A DNA stretch of 64,000 bases, taken from Methanoculleus formosensis (lineage in GTDB: Archaea > Halobacteriota > Methanomicrobia > Methanomicrobiales > Methanoculleaceae). The notes under the pieces were generated by a model. The model ran no database searches and was not told the DNA's origin. It saw only the letters and a program-made list of their open reading frames with translations. This document shows, in pieces, positions 45,316-54,027 of this stretch. Every line of letters starts with the position of its first letter. The first letter of the stretch is position 1. The stretch spans positions 372,001 through 436,000 of the forward strand of contig NZ_VHLL01000001.1 of NCBI RefSeq assembly GCF_025384765.1. Direction: 5' to 3'. The translations under genes were made by a program, and so were the position numbers.

Positions 45316-45349
45316 CAGACCACAACGTTTAATGGTTTCTGAGCAGATC

Positions 45350-45375
45350 TAACAATAATGTTAACAATTGTTAAC
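45350..45375. promoter_or_regulatory. Double palindromic operator in the HTH/ThiF divergent promoter
   Basis: GTTAACAATTGTTAAC (45360-45375) is a perfect 16-bp palindrome. Overlapping it to the left is TAACA-ATAA-TGTTA (45350-45363). It sits just upstream of a possible TATA for the HTH gene (complement of CGTTTAATGG, 45326-45335), and 55 bases before the NifS remnant, so it may control both directions. Confidence 0.65.
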
Positions 45376-45430
45376 TTTGGCGCCGGAGAACAAATACCTT
45401 TTTGCGGGGCCGGATTACGGTGTGAGTCTC

Positions 45431-45586
45431 ATGACTGACGGAGGACGACGGTCGGTCTACATGGACCACGTGGCGACGATACCGGTGCGGCAGGAGGTCG
45501 CCGGGGCGATGCTCCCCTCCTCGCTCTACGCCCTCGCCCGCGAGGCGAAGGGGTCAGTCGAGGAGGCCCGGGAGAAGGGAGGATAA
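45431..45586 (+). pseudogene. Cysteine desulfurase (NifS/IscS) N-terminal remnant
   Basis: 51 residues. VYMDHVATIPVRQEVAGAMLP matches the NifS opening (VYMDHAATTPVRxEV.xAMLP), and SSLYALAREAKGSVEEAREK matches the next conserved block, but the roughly 10 residues between (usually YFTE..GNP) are missing and the frame ends where a full enzyme would have 330 residues more. The PLP lysine and the catalytic cysteine are absent. It lies four bases before the thiF start, so it may still be transcribed or translated. Confidence 0.75.
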
Positions 45587-45590
45587 CAAG

Positions 45591-46325
45591 ATGCTCACCG
45601 AACAGGAACGGGAGCGCTACGCCCGGCAGATCCCCCTCTTCGGCGAGGAGGGGCAGGATCGGCTGAAAGGTGCGAAGGTCTTCATCGCCGGGGCCGGTGG
45701 TCTCGGCTGCCCGATCGCTCTCTATCTCGCCGTCGCCGGTGTCGGGGAGATCCGCATCGCGGATCGGGACACCGTGGAGCGGACCAACCTGAACCGGCAG
45801 GTCCTCCACCGGGAGAGCGATATCGGCGAACTGAAGGCCAGGTCCGCGGAGGCGAAACTCCGAGAAGCAAACCCGGATATCCACGTCAAGGCCTTCGCGA
45901 CGACCATCGACGAGACGAACGTCCGGCACCTCGTGGACGATGCCGACCTGATCGTGGATGCGATGGACAACTTCCCGACCCGCTACCTCCTGAACCGGGA
46001 AGCGCTCCAGAGCGGCGTGCCGCTCGTCCACGGTGCCATCCGGGGGTTCGATGGGCAGGCGACGACGATCATCCCAGGCCGGACGGCCTGCCTCGAGTGC
46101 ATCTTCCCTGAGGCACCACCCGCCGAGGTCTGCCCGGTCGTCGGGACGACCCCGGGGGTGATCGGCCTCATCCAGGCGAACGAGGTGATCAAGTATCTCC
46201 TCGGTAAGGAGGACCTCCTCGCCGGCCGGCTCCTCCTCTGGGACGGGCTGGCGACGACGCTTGAGACATACACCGTCGAGCGGCGACCGGACTGCCCCGC
46301 CTGCTCTCCGGGGGTGAGGTCATGA
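45591..46325 (+). CDS. ThiF/MoeB/HesA-family adenylyltransferase
   Basis: 244 residues. E1-like enzyme that adenylates the C-terminal Gly-Gly of a MoaD/ThiS-like partner. Motifs: GAGGLGCPIALYLAVAGVG nucleotide loop (about 34-52), RTNLNRQVLH, DAMDNFPTRYLLN (about 120-132). Zinc-type Cys pairs appear as CLECIFPE and CPACSPG near the C-terminus. It overlaps moaD (ATGA), so it is likely MoeB. Confidence 0.92.
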   Translation: MLTEQERERYARQIPLFGEEGQDRLKGAKVFIAGAGGLGCPIALYLAVAGVGEIRIADRDTVERTNLNRQVLHRESDIGELKARSAEAKLREANPDIHVKAFATTIDETNVRHLVDDADLIVDAMDNFPTRYLLNREALQSGVPLVHGAIRGFDGQATTIIPGRTACLECIFPEAPPAEVCPVVGTTPGVIGLIQANEVIKYLLGKEDLLAGRLLLWDGLATTLETYTVERRPDCPACSPGVRS

Positions 46326-46600
46326 AGGTCCGGGTGAAGGCGTTCGCCCGGTTCCGGGAGATCCTCGGGAGCGACCTCTCGATCGACCTCCCCGACGGGG
46401 CAGTGATGGCAACGGCCCTTTCCGCGCTCCGCGACATCGCCGGGGACGAGAGCGGCATCATCTTCGATGAGGACGGGGCGCTCCGGGCGCACGTTATCCT
46501 GATGCGGAACGGCAAACGGGTGAAGAGAAGCGACCTCGATACGCTCGTCCTTGCGGACGGGGATGAGGTCGCCATATTCCCGCCGGTCGCGGGAGGATGA
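46322..46600 (+). CDS. moaD: MoaD-like ubiquitin-fold sulfur carrier
   Basis: 92 residues, beta-grasp fold, ending in ADGDEVAIFPPVAGG with the C-terminal Gly-Gly that is thiocarboxylated. FARFREILG is a typical MoaD N-terminal segment. Between the E1-like gene and moaE; supplies the dithiolene sulfur of molybdopterin. Confidence 0.93.
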   Translation: MKVRVKAFARFREILGSDLSIDLPDGAVMATALSALRDIAGDESGIIFDEDGALRAHVILMRNGKRVKRSDLDTLVLADGDEVAIFPPVAGG

Positions 46601-46614
46601 GGAGGATATAGACC

Positions 46615-47028
46615 ATGATCAGCATTACTCGGGATGTCATCGACGCTGGTGCGATGATCGAGGCGGCGAAGCGGCCGGGCATGGGAGCCCTGGTCACTTT
46701 CTGTGGTGCAGTTCGGGACGACGGCGGGATAGAACGGATTGAACTGGAAGCCTACGAAGAGGTGGCAGTCCGTGAACTGGAGAAGATCCGTGACGAGGCG
46801 ATGCGAGAGTTCCCGATCGAGTCGGTGGATATCGTCCACCGGATAGGGTCTCTTTTTGTCGGCGAGACTATCCTCCTCGTCATCGTCGGAGCCGGGCACA
46901 GAAAAGAGGCGTTTGCTGCCAGCGAGTTTATCATCGACCGGCTCAAGCAGACCGTCCCGATCTGGAAGAAGGAGTTTTACCGGGACGGCGAGCGGTGGGT
47001 GCCGGGGGAGGCCGGAGGTCAGGGGTGA
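46615..47028 (+). CDS. moaE: Molybdopterin synthase catalytic subunit MoaE
   Basis: 137 residues. Motifs GALVTFCGAVRDDGG, LEAYEEVAVRELEKI, VDIVHRIGSLFVGETILLVIVGAGHRKEAF and VPIWKKEFYRDGERW, the latter holding the catalytic Lys residues. Works with MoaD. The ATG lies 14 bases after moaD. Confidence 0.96.
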   Translation: MISITRDVIDAGAMIEAAKRPGMGALVTFCGAVRDDGGIERIELEAYEEVAVRELEKIRDEAMREFPIESVDIVHRIGSLFVGETILLVIVGAGHRKEAFAASEFIIDRLKQTVPIWKKEFYRDGERWVPGEAGGQG

Positions 47029-47064
47029 ACCTTTTCTCCCGCCGGGGAGAAGAGATCGATAGCC

Positions 47065-47856
47065 ATGAGCGACGACCTGAAGGCTGCCGTCATCGAGCGG
47101 TGCCGGAGGATGGAGATCCCGCTCGTCGGGGTCGCGACAACGGAGCGGTGGGAGAACCCGCCGTTTCTGCCCTGGATGCCGGAGGAGTTCTACCCGCAGT
47201 CGATCTTTCCCGAGGCGCGGTCGGTGATCGTCATCGGTCTTCCCGTCCACCTCCCGGTGCTCGAGACCTCCCCCTCGATCTACTACCACGAGTTGTATAA
47301 GACCGTCAACACCCTGCTCGACCAGTACACCTACCGGCTCGCCTCCTTCCTCAATGACTGCGGCTACCCCTCGGTCTTCGTCCCCCGCGACGGCTACGGA
47401 TCCATCGAGGTGCTCCTGAAGAACCCCGTCGCCTTCTTCTCGCACCGCCACGCCGCCCTCCTCGCGGGGCTCGGGACATTCGGTGTCAACAACACCCTCC
47501 TCACGCGCGAGTACGGCCCCCGGGTCCGGTTCGGCTCGGTCTTCACCGCCGCGGACCTCCCGCCCGATCCCCTGCTCGCGGACGACCTCTGCACCCGGTG
47601 CATGCTCTGCGTCGAGGCCTGCCCCGCGGGTGCGCTCGTTGAGGAGGATTATCCCGAGGGCCTCACCGACAAGGCCGCCTGCGCGCGAAACAGCGCCGAC
47701 CTCGCCCGCCGCCACATCTCCCCCTGCGGGATCTGCATCAAGGTCTGCCCGGTAGGAGAGGATCGGCGGCATTACGGCCGGGGCGTCCCCGCCGGCGGCG
47801 AAGACCCGCGTCACCGCCGGGCCGACGAGCATGTTCGGAGGTACGGCGGGCTGTAA
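47065..47856 (+). CDS. QueG-like protein with two 4Fe-4S ferredoxin motifs
   Basis: 263 residues. The N-terminal domain (about 1-165, ARSVIVIGLPVHLPVLE and FSHRHAALLAGLGTFGVNNTLLTREYGPRVRFGSVFT) resembles the DUF1730/cobalamin-binding part of epoxyqueuosine reductase. Then two CxxCxxCxxxCP clusters: CTRCMLCVEACPAG and CGICIKVCPVG (the second with an upstream Cys). Archaea lack queuosine, so the substrate must differ. The last 10 residues are encoded inside a 38-bp direct repeat. Confidence 0.78.
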   Translation: MSDDLKAAVIERCRRMEIPLVGVATTERWENPPFLPWMPEEFYPQSIFPEARSVIVIGLPVHLPVLETSPSIYYHELYKTVNTLLDQYTYRLASFLNDCGYPSVFVPRDGYGSIEVLLKNPVAFFSHRHAALLAGLGTFGVNNTLLTREYGPRVRFGSVFTAADLPPDPLLADDLCTRCMLCVEACPAGALVEEDYPEGLTDKAACARNSADLARRHISPCGICIKVCPVGEDRRHYGRGVPAGGEDPRHRRADEHVRRYGGL

Positions 47857-47909
47857 GCCCGCCAACCAAAGCGAGCATGTTCGGAGGTACGGCGGGCTGT
47901 AAGCCCGCC
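47826..47909. repeat. Two 38-bp direct repeats, each with an 8-bp hairpin; terminator
   Basis: The same 38 bases occur at 47826-47863 and 47872-47909. Each ends in GGCGGGCT-GTA-AGCCCGCC, a perfect hairpin. After the second copy GGCC and seven A's follow, so read on either strand this is a stem with oligo-U, ending the QueG-like gene and the convergent MscS-like gene. The first copy is inside the coding sequence. Confidence 0.8.
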
Positions 47910-47922
47910 GGCCAAAAAAAGG

Positions 47923-48621
47923 TTATTCTCTTCTCACTCTGCCCATCAACCGGTCCATCATCTCCGGCGCCCGGTCCCGGAGGCCGAACCCGACGATGAT
48001 GGCGATCGCCGCGCCGAGGCCGAGCCCCGCTCCCCAGGCGATCGGGACGACGAAGACGTAGATGATCGAGAGGTCGATCAGGAGCTGCTGAAGTGCGAGG
48101 ATGGCGACGACGAAGTAGAGGAACGCCCTAAGCAGCGTTGTGATCAGCCCGAAGCCCTGGATGCTCTGCACCTCCCCCATATTCTGGAGGATGTCCATCA
48201 GCCAGTCAATCAGGATGAACCCGACGACAAGGATCAGGATGAACGCGACGACGTTCGGGATATAGGCTACGATTGCCGCGACCGCCGCTGTCAGGGCCGG
48301 GATCTGGAGGACGCTGACCGCTGCGAGGATCGCGATGAGGTAGATGAACCAGCGGACGATGAGGTCGAAGAGACGGCTGATGTTCATCGTGGACCGTTCG
48401 ATCTGCTTGCCGACAGACGTCTTCCGGAGCGCGTCGTCGACGCCGAGCCGATCGAGGACTTCGGCAACGACCCGCCCAAGGATGCGTCCGAGGATCCAGC
48501 CGATGATCAGGATGATGATCGCAGCTATTAGGTTCGGGAGAAAGAGAATGACATTACGGGCCAGTTCTTCAACCGGCTCAAATGGCGCCAGAACTTGCGC
48601 CGTGAGGTCTCCATTTGCCAC
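47923..48621 (-). CDS. MscS-related membrane protein (conserved TM-helix repeat)
   Basis: 232 residues with about five transmembrane helices: LILFLP-NLIAAIIILIIGWILGRILG, LFDLIVRWFIYLIAILAAVSVL, IPNVVAFILILVVGFILIDWL, and a C-terminal VPIAWGAGLGLGAAIAIIVGFG. The helix/Gly-zipper repeats and RTILGRVVAEVLDRL-like segments match mechanosensitive-channel-type TM-helix proteins, but it lacks the MscS beta domain. Confidence 0.8.
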   Translation of the reverse strand: MANGDLTAQVLAPFEPVEELARNVILFLPNLIAAIIILIIGWILGRILGRVVAEVLDRLGVDDALRKTSVGKQIERSTMNISRLFDLIVRWFIYLIAILAAVSVLQIPALTAAVAAIVAYIPNVVAFILILVVGFILIDWLMDILQNMGEVQSIQGFGLITTLLRAFLYFVVAILALQQLLIDLSIIYVFVVPIAWGAGLGLGAAIAIIVGFGLRDRAPEMMDRLMGRVRRE

Positions 48622-48729
48622 GGTATACCACCGGGGGAAGGATCTGGCAGGTACTATATAAAGTTTGATGTCGCCCCCGCGCCCCGGGGTGCAGAGGTGC
48701 AGTTGCCAGAAGTGGGGGCGGTGGAGGGG

Positions 48730-50988
48730 TTACTCCGGGACTACGGCCGCCGCCGGGGCCCGGGAGCGGCCGCCGAAGCGGTGCGCCAGCGAAAGAACCG
48801 CCGGCATCACGACGATCGCACCTAAGAGCGAGAACCCGACAGTGATGACCGTCACAATCCCGAAGTTACTGATGATGTTGAACGTCGAGATGGTGAGCGC
48901 CGCAAATCCGAAGACCGTCGTCATCCCGGATGCGGTGATGGCCGTCCCGATCTTCTGGACGGCGATCTGGATGGCGTCGAGGAACTCCATGCCCCGGGCG
49001 AGTTCCTCCTCGCACCGCTCCATGATCAGGATGGTGTACTCGGACGCGACCCCGATCGTCATCGACCCGAGGACGGCCGTCAGCGGCGTGTAGTCGAGGC
49101 CGAGGAGGTACATGATCCCCCCGTTCCAGCCCACGATGAAGACGATCGGGATGACCGGCGCGATGGCGCCGAATTTCCGGTAGACGAGGAGCATGAACCC
49201 GAGGATGAAAGCGAACCCGAGCAGGGTCATGTACGTCTTGGACTCAGCGATATCGTCCATGAGGGCAGCGAACATCTCCAGGCTGCCGGTGATCTTCACC
49301 GTCACGCCTGCCGGCGGACTGTTCCAGACCGCGTCGCCCTGCATCCTCACCACGAGGTCGCGGGCGACGCTCATCTCCATGTCGACCGTCGAGAACTCGA
49401 GGACCGCCTCCATGTTTCCGTTGAGGTAACGCTTCAGGGTCGATTCCGGGATCCGGGCGACGACACTCTCGACCTCCCTCTCAGTCGATGGCAGGACCCC
49501 GTCGTTGTATTGCCGGATCAGGGTAGCGATGCTCGTCACACCGGTGATCTTGTCGTTATGTTCCTGCTCGTAGACCCCGAACTGATCTATCCATTCGAGC
49601 GTCTCCGGGGAGAGGACGTCGTCCGCGAGCACGATGACCGGGATGGTGCTCGTCGATCCCATCGTCCGGGTAACTTTCTCCAGGTCCTGAAGGGCCGGCA
49701 TATCCCCCGGGACGAAGGTCTTCTCGTCAGAACTGATGGGGACCTTCTCGTCGAGATAGTATCCGCCTCCCGCGACCACCGCAAAGAGCAGAATGACCGG
49801 GATCGGGTATTTTGCGATCGTATAGGCCAGCCTGCCGAGAAAGCGGTCGTACCGCTCCATGATGGGAGCCCCTGACTTCTGAGCGGAATCGGCAGCGGGA
49901 GCCTCATGCTTTGGCCGGTAGCGGGTGACGATCGCAAAGACCGGGACGATGACGAGCGCTGCGACGTAACAGCAGACCACCCCGATGGTGCAGACGATCC
50001 CGAAATCGGCAACCATCGGCACCGGGGCGAAGAACATCGCGATGAACCCGAGAGCCGTCGCCGTCATCGCGATCAGGACCGAAGGACCCATCTGCGTGAC
50101 GGTGGCCCACACCGCCTCCGGGATCGTGCTGTTTCGGATCTCCTCGTCGAACCGTGCGTGGAACTGAATTGCATAGTCGATCCCGATCCCGATCATCACC
50201 GGGAACGCCCCGATCACCACCATGCTGATCGGGATGCCGAAGATGCCCATGAACCCGAAGGTCATGATGAGCCCGACGGCCACGATCCCGACAGGGAGGA
50301 GACTGTAGCGGACGTGGGAGAAGAGGAGCATCACGGCGAGGACCATCAGAAGCATGGCTGCAAGGATCAGCATGCCCATCTGCTCCCCCATCGCCTCCGT
50401 CATCTCCTTCGAGAACGCCGGGTTTCCCGAGACCGTGACCGAGATGCCCGGTGGGGGTTCCGATATGCTGATGGCGGACTCGATGTTCTCGACGACCCGC
50501 ATCTGGGTCTCCAGGCCGACGCCTGTCTCAAGGGCGATGACGCTGATCGTCATCAGGTCCGAGGGCAGCATCCGCTCGACCATCTCGGGAGGAGCCTGTG
50601 CGATGATCGCGTTGATCTCCGCCGTGGACGACGGCAAGGTGCCGCTGTTCGCCTGTTTCAGGAGGTCGACGATGCCGGAGACTTCGTCGACGTAGCGTTC
50701 GTTCCGGAGGTCTTCCTGGAGGTGATCGATGTATCTGAGCGCATCGGGGTTCCTGACGCTGTCCGCCTCATAGATGATCATGATCGCGTCGGAACCGTAG
50801 GTGTCCTTGTAATGGGCAAGGAGCGCGCCGCGGGGCGTGGTCTTGTCGATGTAGGTGTCGTCGCCGGTCTGCATCGTCACCATCGTGAGGCCGAAGCACG
50901 CCAGGACGAATATAGCGGCGGCAACCCCGGCGACGGTCCAGGTGTGGTTGTTGATGGCAGCGGCGAGCCATTCATAGGGGTTCTTCAT
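48730..50988 (-). CDS. RND/MMPL-family transporter, copy 1
   Basis: 752 residues, two repeats, each of one N-terminal TM helix, an extracytoplasmic loop domain and five more TM helices (12 total). HAE3/MMPL-type motif: FGIGIDYAIQFHARFDEE (first half) and VLGSMTIGVASEYTILIMERCEEE (second half) with Asp and Glu in the fourth-helix proton path. Proton- or sodium-driven export, perhaps of lipid or hydrophobic compounds. Closely related to the gene at 51350, about 2.4 kb away. Confidence 0.93.
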   Translation of the reverse strand: MKNPYEWLAAAINNHTWTVAGVAAAIFVLACFGLTMVTMQTGDDTYIDKTTPRGALLAHYKDTYGSDAIMIIYEADSVRNPDALRYIDHLQEDLRNERYVDEVSGIVDLLKQANSGTLPSSTAEINAIIAQAPPEMVERMLPSDLMTISVIALETGVGLETQMRVVENIESAISISEPPPGISVTVSGNPAFSKEMTEAMGEQMGMLILAAMLLMVLAVMLLFSHVRYSLLPVGIVAVGLIMTFGFMGIFGIPISMVVIGAFPVMIGIGIDYAIQFHARFDEEIRNSTIPEAVWATVTQMGPSVLIAMTATALGFIAMFFAPVPMVADFGIVCTIGVVCCYVAALVIVPVFAIVTRYRPKHEAPAADSAQKSGAPIMERYDRFLGRLAYTIAKYPIPVILLFAVVAGGGYYLDEKVPISSDEKTFVPGDMPALQDLEKVTRTMGSTSTIPVIVLADDVLSPETLEWIDQFGVYEQEHNDKITGVTSIATLIRQYNDGVLPSTEREVESVVARIPESTLKRYLNGNMEAVLEFSTVDMEMSVARDLVVRMQGDAVWNSPPAGVTVKITGSLEMFAALMDDIAESKTYMTLLGFAFILGFMLLVYRKFGAIAPVIPIVFIVGWNGGIMYLLGLDYTPLTAVLGSMTIGVASEYTILIMERCEEELARGMEFLDAIQIAVQKIGTAITASGMTTVFGFAALTISTFNIISNFGIVTVITVGFSLLGAIVVMPAVLSLAHRFGGRSRAPAAAVVPE

Positions 50989-51068
50989 GCGTATTCCTCC
51001 GGCGTCTTCTCCCCGTGCTCCGCGATGATCGCCGGGGTCACCGCACGAGCACTTTCGTCGTCATTCTG
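50985..51068 (-). pseudogene. CooS-like fragment upstream of MMPL copy 1
   Basis: The 28 codons just before the MMPL ATG encode NDDESARAVTPAIIAEHG and then EKTPEEYA, ending in GCATGA over the MMPL start. This aligns with SDGEIAHAVTMAIIAEYG at the matching place upstream of MMPL copy 2, which resembles the CooS segment. The further upstream part is lost or scrambled. Confidence 0.5.
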
Positions 51069-51236
51069 CCGACCGGACGCTGTAGGTTCCTTCTTCACGG
51101 GGGCACGAAGGAACGAAACTCCGAAACGGTCTCCTGGATATTCTTTCCCGGTATACAGGTCTCCACCCCGGGGTTTGCTGGAGTCACGGCAGGTTTCCGG
51201 CGCAACAGTGTGGTTGCGCGGTTGACGGCTCTCTGC

Positions 51237-51248
51237 GCTATATATAGC
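51237..51248 (-). promoter_or_regulatory. Palindromic TATA element of MMPL copy 1
   Basis: GCTATATATAGC is a perfect 12-bp palindrome and a strong TATA candidate 250 bases before MMPL copy 1. The flanking GGTTGACGGCTCTC matches AGTTCACGGCTCTC (54023-54036) upstream of copy 2, where the TATA is degraded. Confidence 0.5.
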
Positions 51249-51349
51249 TCATTTTCAGGGTATAGTTCTTATGGAGCCGATGTCGGCAACACTGCTTCTC
51301 GGGGCACACCAAAAAGGAGAATGAGGTACGGTCTGCAAAAAAAGGGGTA

Positions 51350-53611
51350 TCAGTCCGCTACGCCGGCCCCTGCCTGGGCTGGAACCCGGGTGCTCCCCGT
51401 ATAGCGATACATGATCGAGAGGACTGCCGGCAACGCGATGATCGCGCCCACGAGCGAGAACCCGATGGTGATGACCGTCACAATCCCGAAGTTGGAGATG
51501 ATGTTGAAGGTCGAGACGGTGAGCGCCGCAAACCCGGAGATCGTCGCCGCCCCTGAGACCGTGATGGCCATCCCGATCTTCTCGACGGCGGTCTGGATGG
51601 CTTCGAGGTAGCCGACGCCTTTTGCCAGCTCCTCCTCACACCGCTCCATGATCACGATGGTGTACTCCGAGGCCACGCCGATGCTCATCGATCCGAGGAC
51701 GGCGGTCAGCGGGGTGTAGTCGAGGCCGAGGAAGTACATGATCGCCCCGCACCAGCCTACGACGAAAGCGATCGGGATGAGCGGCGATACGGCCCCGATC
51801 CTCCGGTAGACGAGGAGCAGGAACCCGAAGATGAAGGCGAACCCGAGCAGGGTCATGAACGTCTTGGATTCGGCGATATCGTCCATGAGGGCGGTGAACA
51901 TCTCCCCGCTGCCGGTGATCTGTACCGTCGCCCCGGCGGGGGGATCGTTCCAGGCTATGTCGCTCTGGATCCCCTCGATGAACGACTTCTGAGCGTCCAT
52001 CTCCATCGCAACCGTCGAGAACTCAAGCACCGTCTCCATCCTCCCGTTGAGGTAACCCTTCAGGGTCGCCTCCGGGATCCGGGCGACGACGGCGTCAACC
52101 TCCGCGCTCGTTGCGGGCAGAACTCCGTTGTTGTATTGCCGGATCAGGGTTGCGACGCTTGTCACGCCGGTCATCTTGTCGTTCTGCTCGAGTTCGTACG
52201 TCCCGAACCGATCTATCCATTCGAGCATCTCGAGCGAGAGGACGTCGTCCCCGGCCACGATGATCGGGACGGAGGTCGTCGACCCCATCGTCCGGGTTAT
52301 CTTCTCCATGTCCTGGAGGGCGGGCATCGTGTCGGGAACGAACGTCTTCTCATCTGCGCTGATGGGGACCTTCTCGTCGAGGTAGTACCCGCCTACCGCA
52401 ACGACGCCGAAGATCAGGAGGACGGGAAGCGGGTATTTTGCAACGGTATGCGCCATCTTTCCGATGAGGTGCTCATACCGCTCGACGAGAGAATGCCCTG
52501 ATCCTGAGGTTGGATCGATGGCTTTTGCCTCTTTGGGCCGGTAGTTCGTTATGAGTCCGAAGACCGGGATGATGACGAGCGCCGCAACGTAACAGGAGGC
52601 GACTCCTATGGCGCAGACCTTCCCGAAGTCGGCTATCATCGGCACCGGGGCAAAAAACATCGCGATGAACCCGAGCGCCGTCGCCGTCATCGCGATCAGG
52701 ATCGACGGCCCCATCTGGGTGATGGTCGTCCAGACGGCCTTCGGAAGAGGAGAGCGCCGCGCCTCCTCGTCGAACCGGGCCTGAAACTGGATCGCGTAGT
52801 CGATCCCGACCCCGATCAGCACCGGGAACGCCGCAACCACCACCATGCTGACGGGAATCCCGAAGATGCCCATGAGCCCGAAGGTCAGGATGAGCCCGAC
52901 GGCCACGACCCCGACGGGAAGGAGGCGGTAGCGGACGTGGGAGAAGAGGAGCATCACCGCGATGGTCATGAAGACCATGGCTACAAGGATCAGCGTGCCC
53001 ATCTCCGCTCCCATCGCCTCGCCCATCTCCTTCGAGAACGCCGGGGTTCCTGAGACAATGACCGAGACGCCCGGCGGAGGTTCCGATATGCCGATGATCG
53101 TCTCGATATTTTCGAGGACCTGCCCCTGGACCTGTGTGGAGACGCCCGGTTCAAGGTTGATGACGCTGATCGTCATCAGATCCGAGGGCAGCATCCGCTC
53201 GACCATCGCCGGTGGGGCCTGTGCGATGATGGCGTCGATCTCCGCCGTGGACGACGGCAGGGTGCCGCTGTTCGCCTGTTTCAGGAGGTCGACGACGCCG
53301 GATACCCCATCGACATAGCGCTCGTTCCGGAGGTCTTCCTGGAGATGATCGATATAATCGAGGACCTCGGGATTTCGGACACTGTCCGCCTCGTAGATGA
53401 GCATGATCGCGTCGGAGCCGTAGGTGTCCTTGTAATGGGCAAGGAGCGCGCCGCGGGGGGTGTCTTTGTCGATGTAGGTGTCGTCGCCGGTCTGCATCGT
53501 CACCATCGTGAGGCCGAAGAGCGCCAGGAGGAAAACGGCCGCCGCGACCCCGGCGACGATCCAGGTATGGTTGTTGACGGCGTCTGCGAGCCGCTCGTAG
53601 GGGTTCTTCAT
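51350..53611 (-). CDS. RND/MMPL-family transporter, copy 2
   Basis: 753 residues, tandem paralogue of copy 1 with the same layout, loops and motifs (GVGIDYAIQFQARFDEE and SMSIGVASEYTIVIMERCEEE). The N-termini of the two are almost identical over the first 120 residues, which fits recent duplication or gene conversion. A reverse-strand oligo-T terminator (51336-51342) follows the stop. The ATG overlaps the CooS-like fragment (ATGA). Confidence 0.93.
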   Translation of the reverse strand: MKNPYERLADAVNNHTWIVAGVAAAVFLLALFGLTMVTMQTGDDTYIDKDTPRGALLAHYKDTYGSDAIMLIYEADSVRNPEVLDYIDHLQEDLRNERYVDGVSGVVDLLKQANSGTLPSSTAEIDAIIAQAPPAMVERMLPSDLMTISVINLEPGVSTQVQGQVLENIETIIGISEPPPGVSVIVSGTPAFSKEMGEAMGAEMGTLILVAMVFMTIAVMLLFSHVRYRLLPVGVVAVGLILTFGLMGIFGIPVSMVVVAAFPVLIGVGIDYAIQFQARFDEEARRSPLPKAVWTTITQMGPSILIAMTATALGFIAMFFAPVPMIADFGKVCAIGVASCYVAALVIIPVFGLITNYRPKEAKAIDPTSGSGHSLVERYEHLIGKMAHTVAKYPLPVLLIFGVVAVGGYYLDEKVPISADEKTFVPDTMPALQDMEKITRTMGSTTSVPIIVAGDDVLSLEMLEWIDRFGTYELEQNDKMTGVTSVATLIRQYNNGVLPATSAEVDAVVARIPEATLKGYLNGRMETVLEFSTVAMEMDAQKSFIEGIQSDIAWNDPPAGATVQITGSGEMFTALMDDIAESKTFMTLLGFAFIFGFLLLVYRRIGAVSPLIPIAFVVGWCGAIMYFLGLDYTPLTAVLGSMSIGVASEYTIVIMERCEEELAKGVGYLEAIQTAVEKIGMAITVSGAATISGFAALTVSTFNIISNFGIVTVITIGFSLVGAIIALPAVLSIMYRYTGSTRVPAQAGAGVAD

Positions 53612-54027
53612 GCGCGCTTCTCCGGCATGCCTGCCCCGTACTCCGCGATGATCGCCATGGTCACAGCGTGAGCGATCTCGCCATCGCTCCTGCCGCCGTG
53701 CTCGATTCCATAGTCTTCCGCCATGCCCCGGAGTCTTGCGGGGTCGAGGATCCGGTAACCTCGGCCGTTCTCCCCGGATTTAGCCGTTACCGTGAGAATG
53801 GACGAGAAGAGGGACGCTGCCGGCTCTTCCTCCATGGCGAGACGGTGCAGCAGGGCTACAGCCCGCCGGCTGTCCGGCGGGGGGTTGAATCCCGCCTCGA
53901 TCCAGACCTGGCCGGTCTCCTCGATATGCGATTCTTTGCAGGATGTTTTGTGGTAAACCGGCGTTCTGCACGGAGATACTCCGGTACCCCCACAGGATCC
54001 GGTATTGCAGGTGGTTGCGTAGTTCAC
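53608..54027 (-). pseudogene. CooS-like N-terminal fragment upstream of MMPL copy 2
   Basis: 139-codon frame. The last 66 residues (53608-53808) look like a piece of CooS after its N-terminal cluster domain: ILTVTAKSGENGRGYRILDP, ARLRGMAEDYGIEHGG and RSDGEIAHAVTMAIIAEYG match the HTLL..A.GKA..Y.I.D...L...A..LGI...G....EIA..V..A pattern. The first 73 residues do not match anything and look degraded. Catalytic domains are absent. The call rests on remembered family pattern, not on a search. Confidence 0.5.

Noticed and set aside
47826-47909. CRISPR-like repeats
   Set aside because: Only two copies, spaced by eight bases, each a hairpin terminator; no array and no cas genes.
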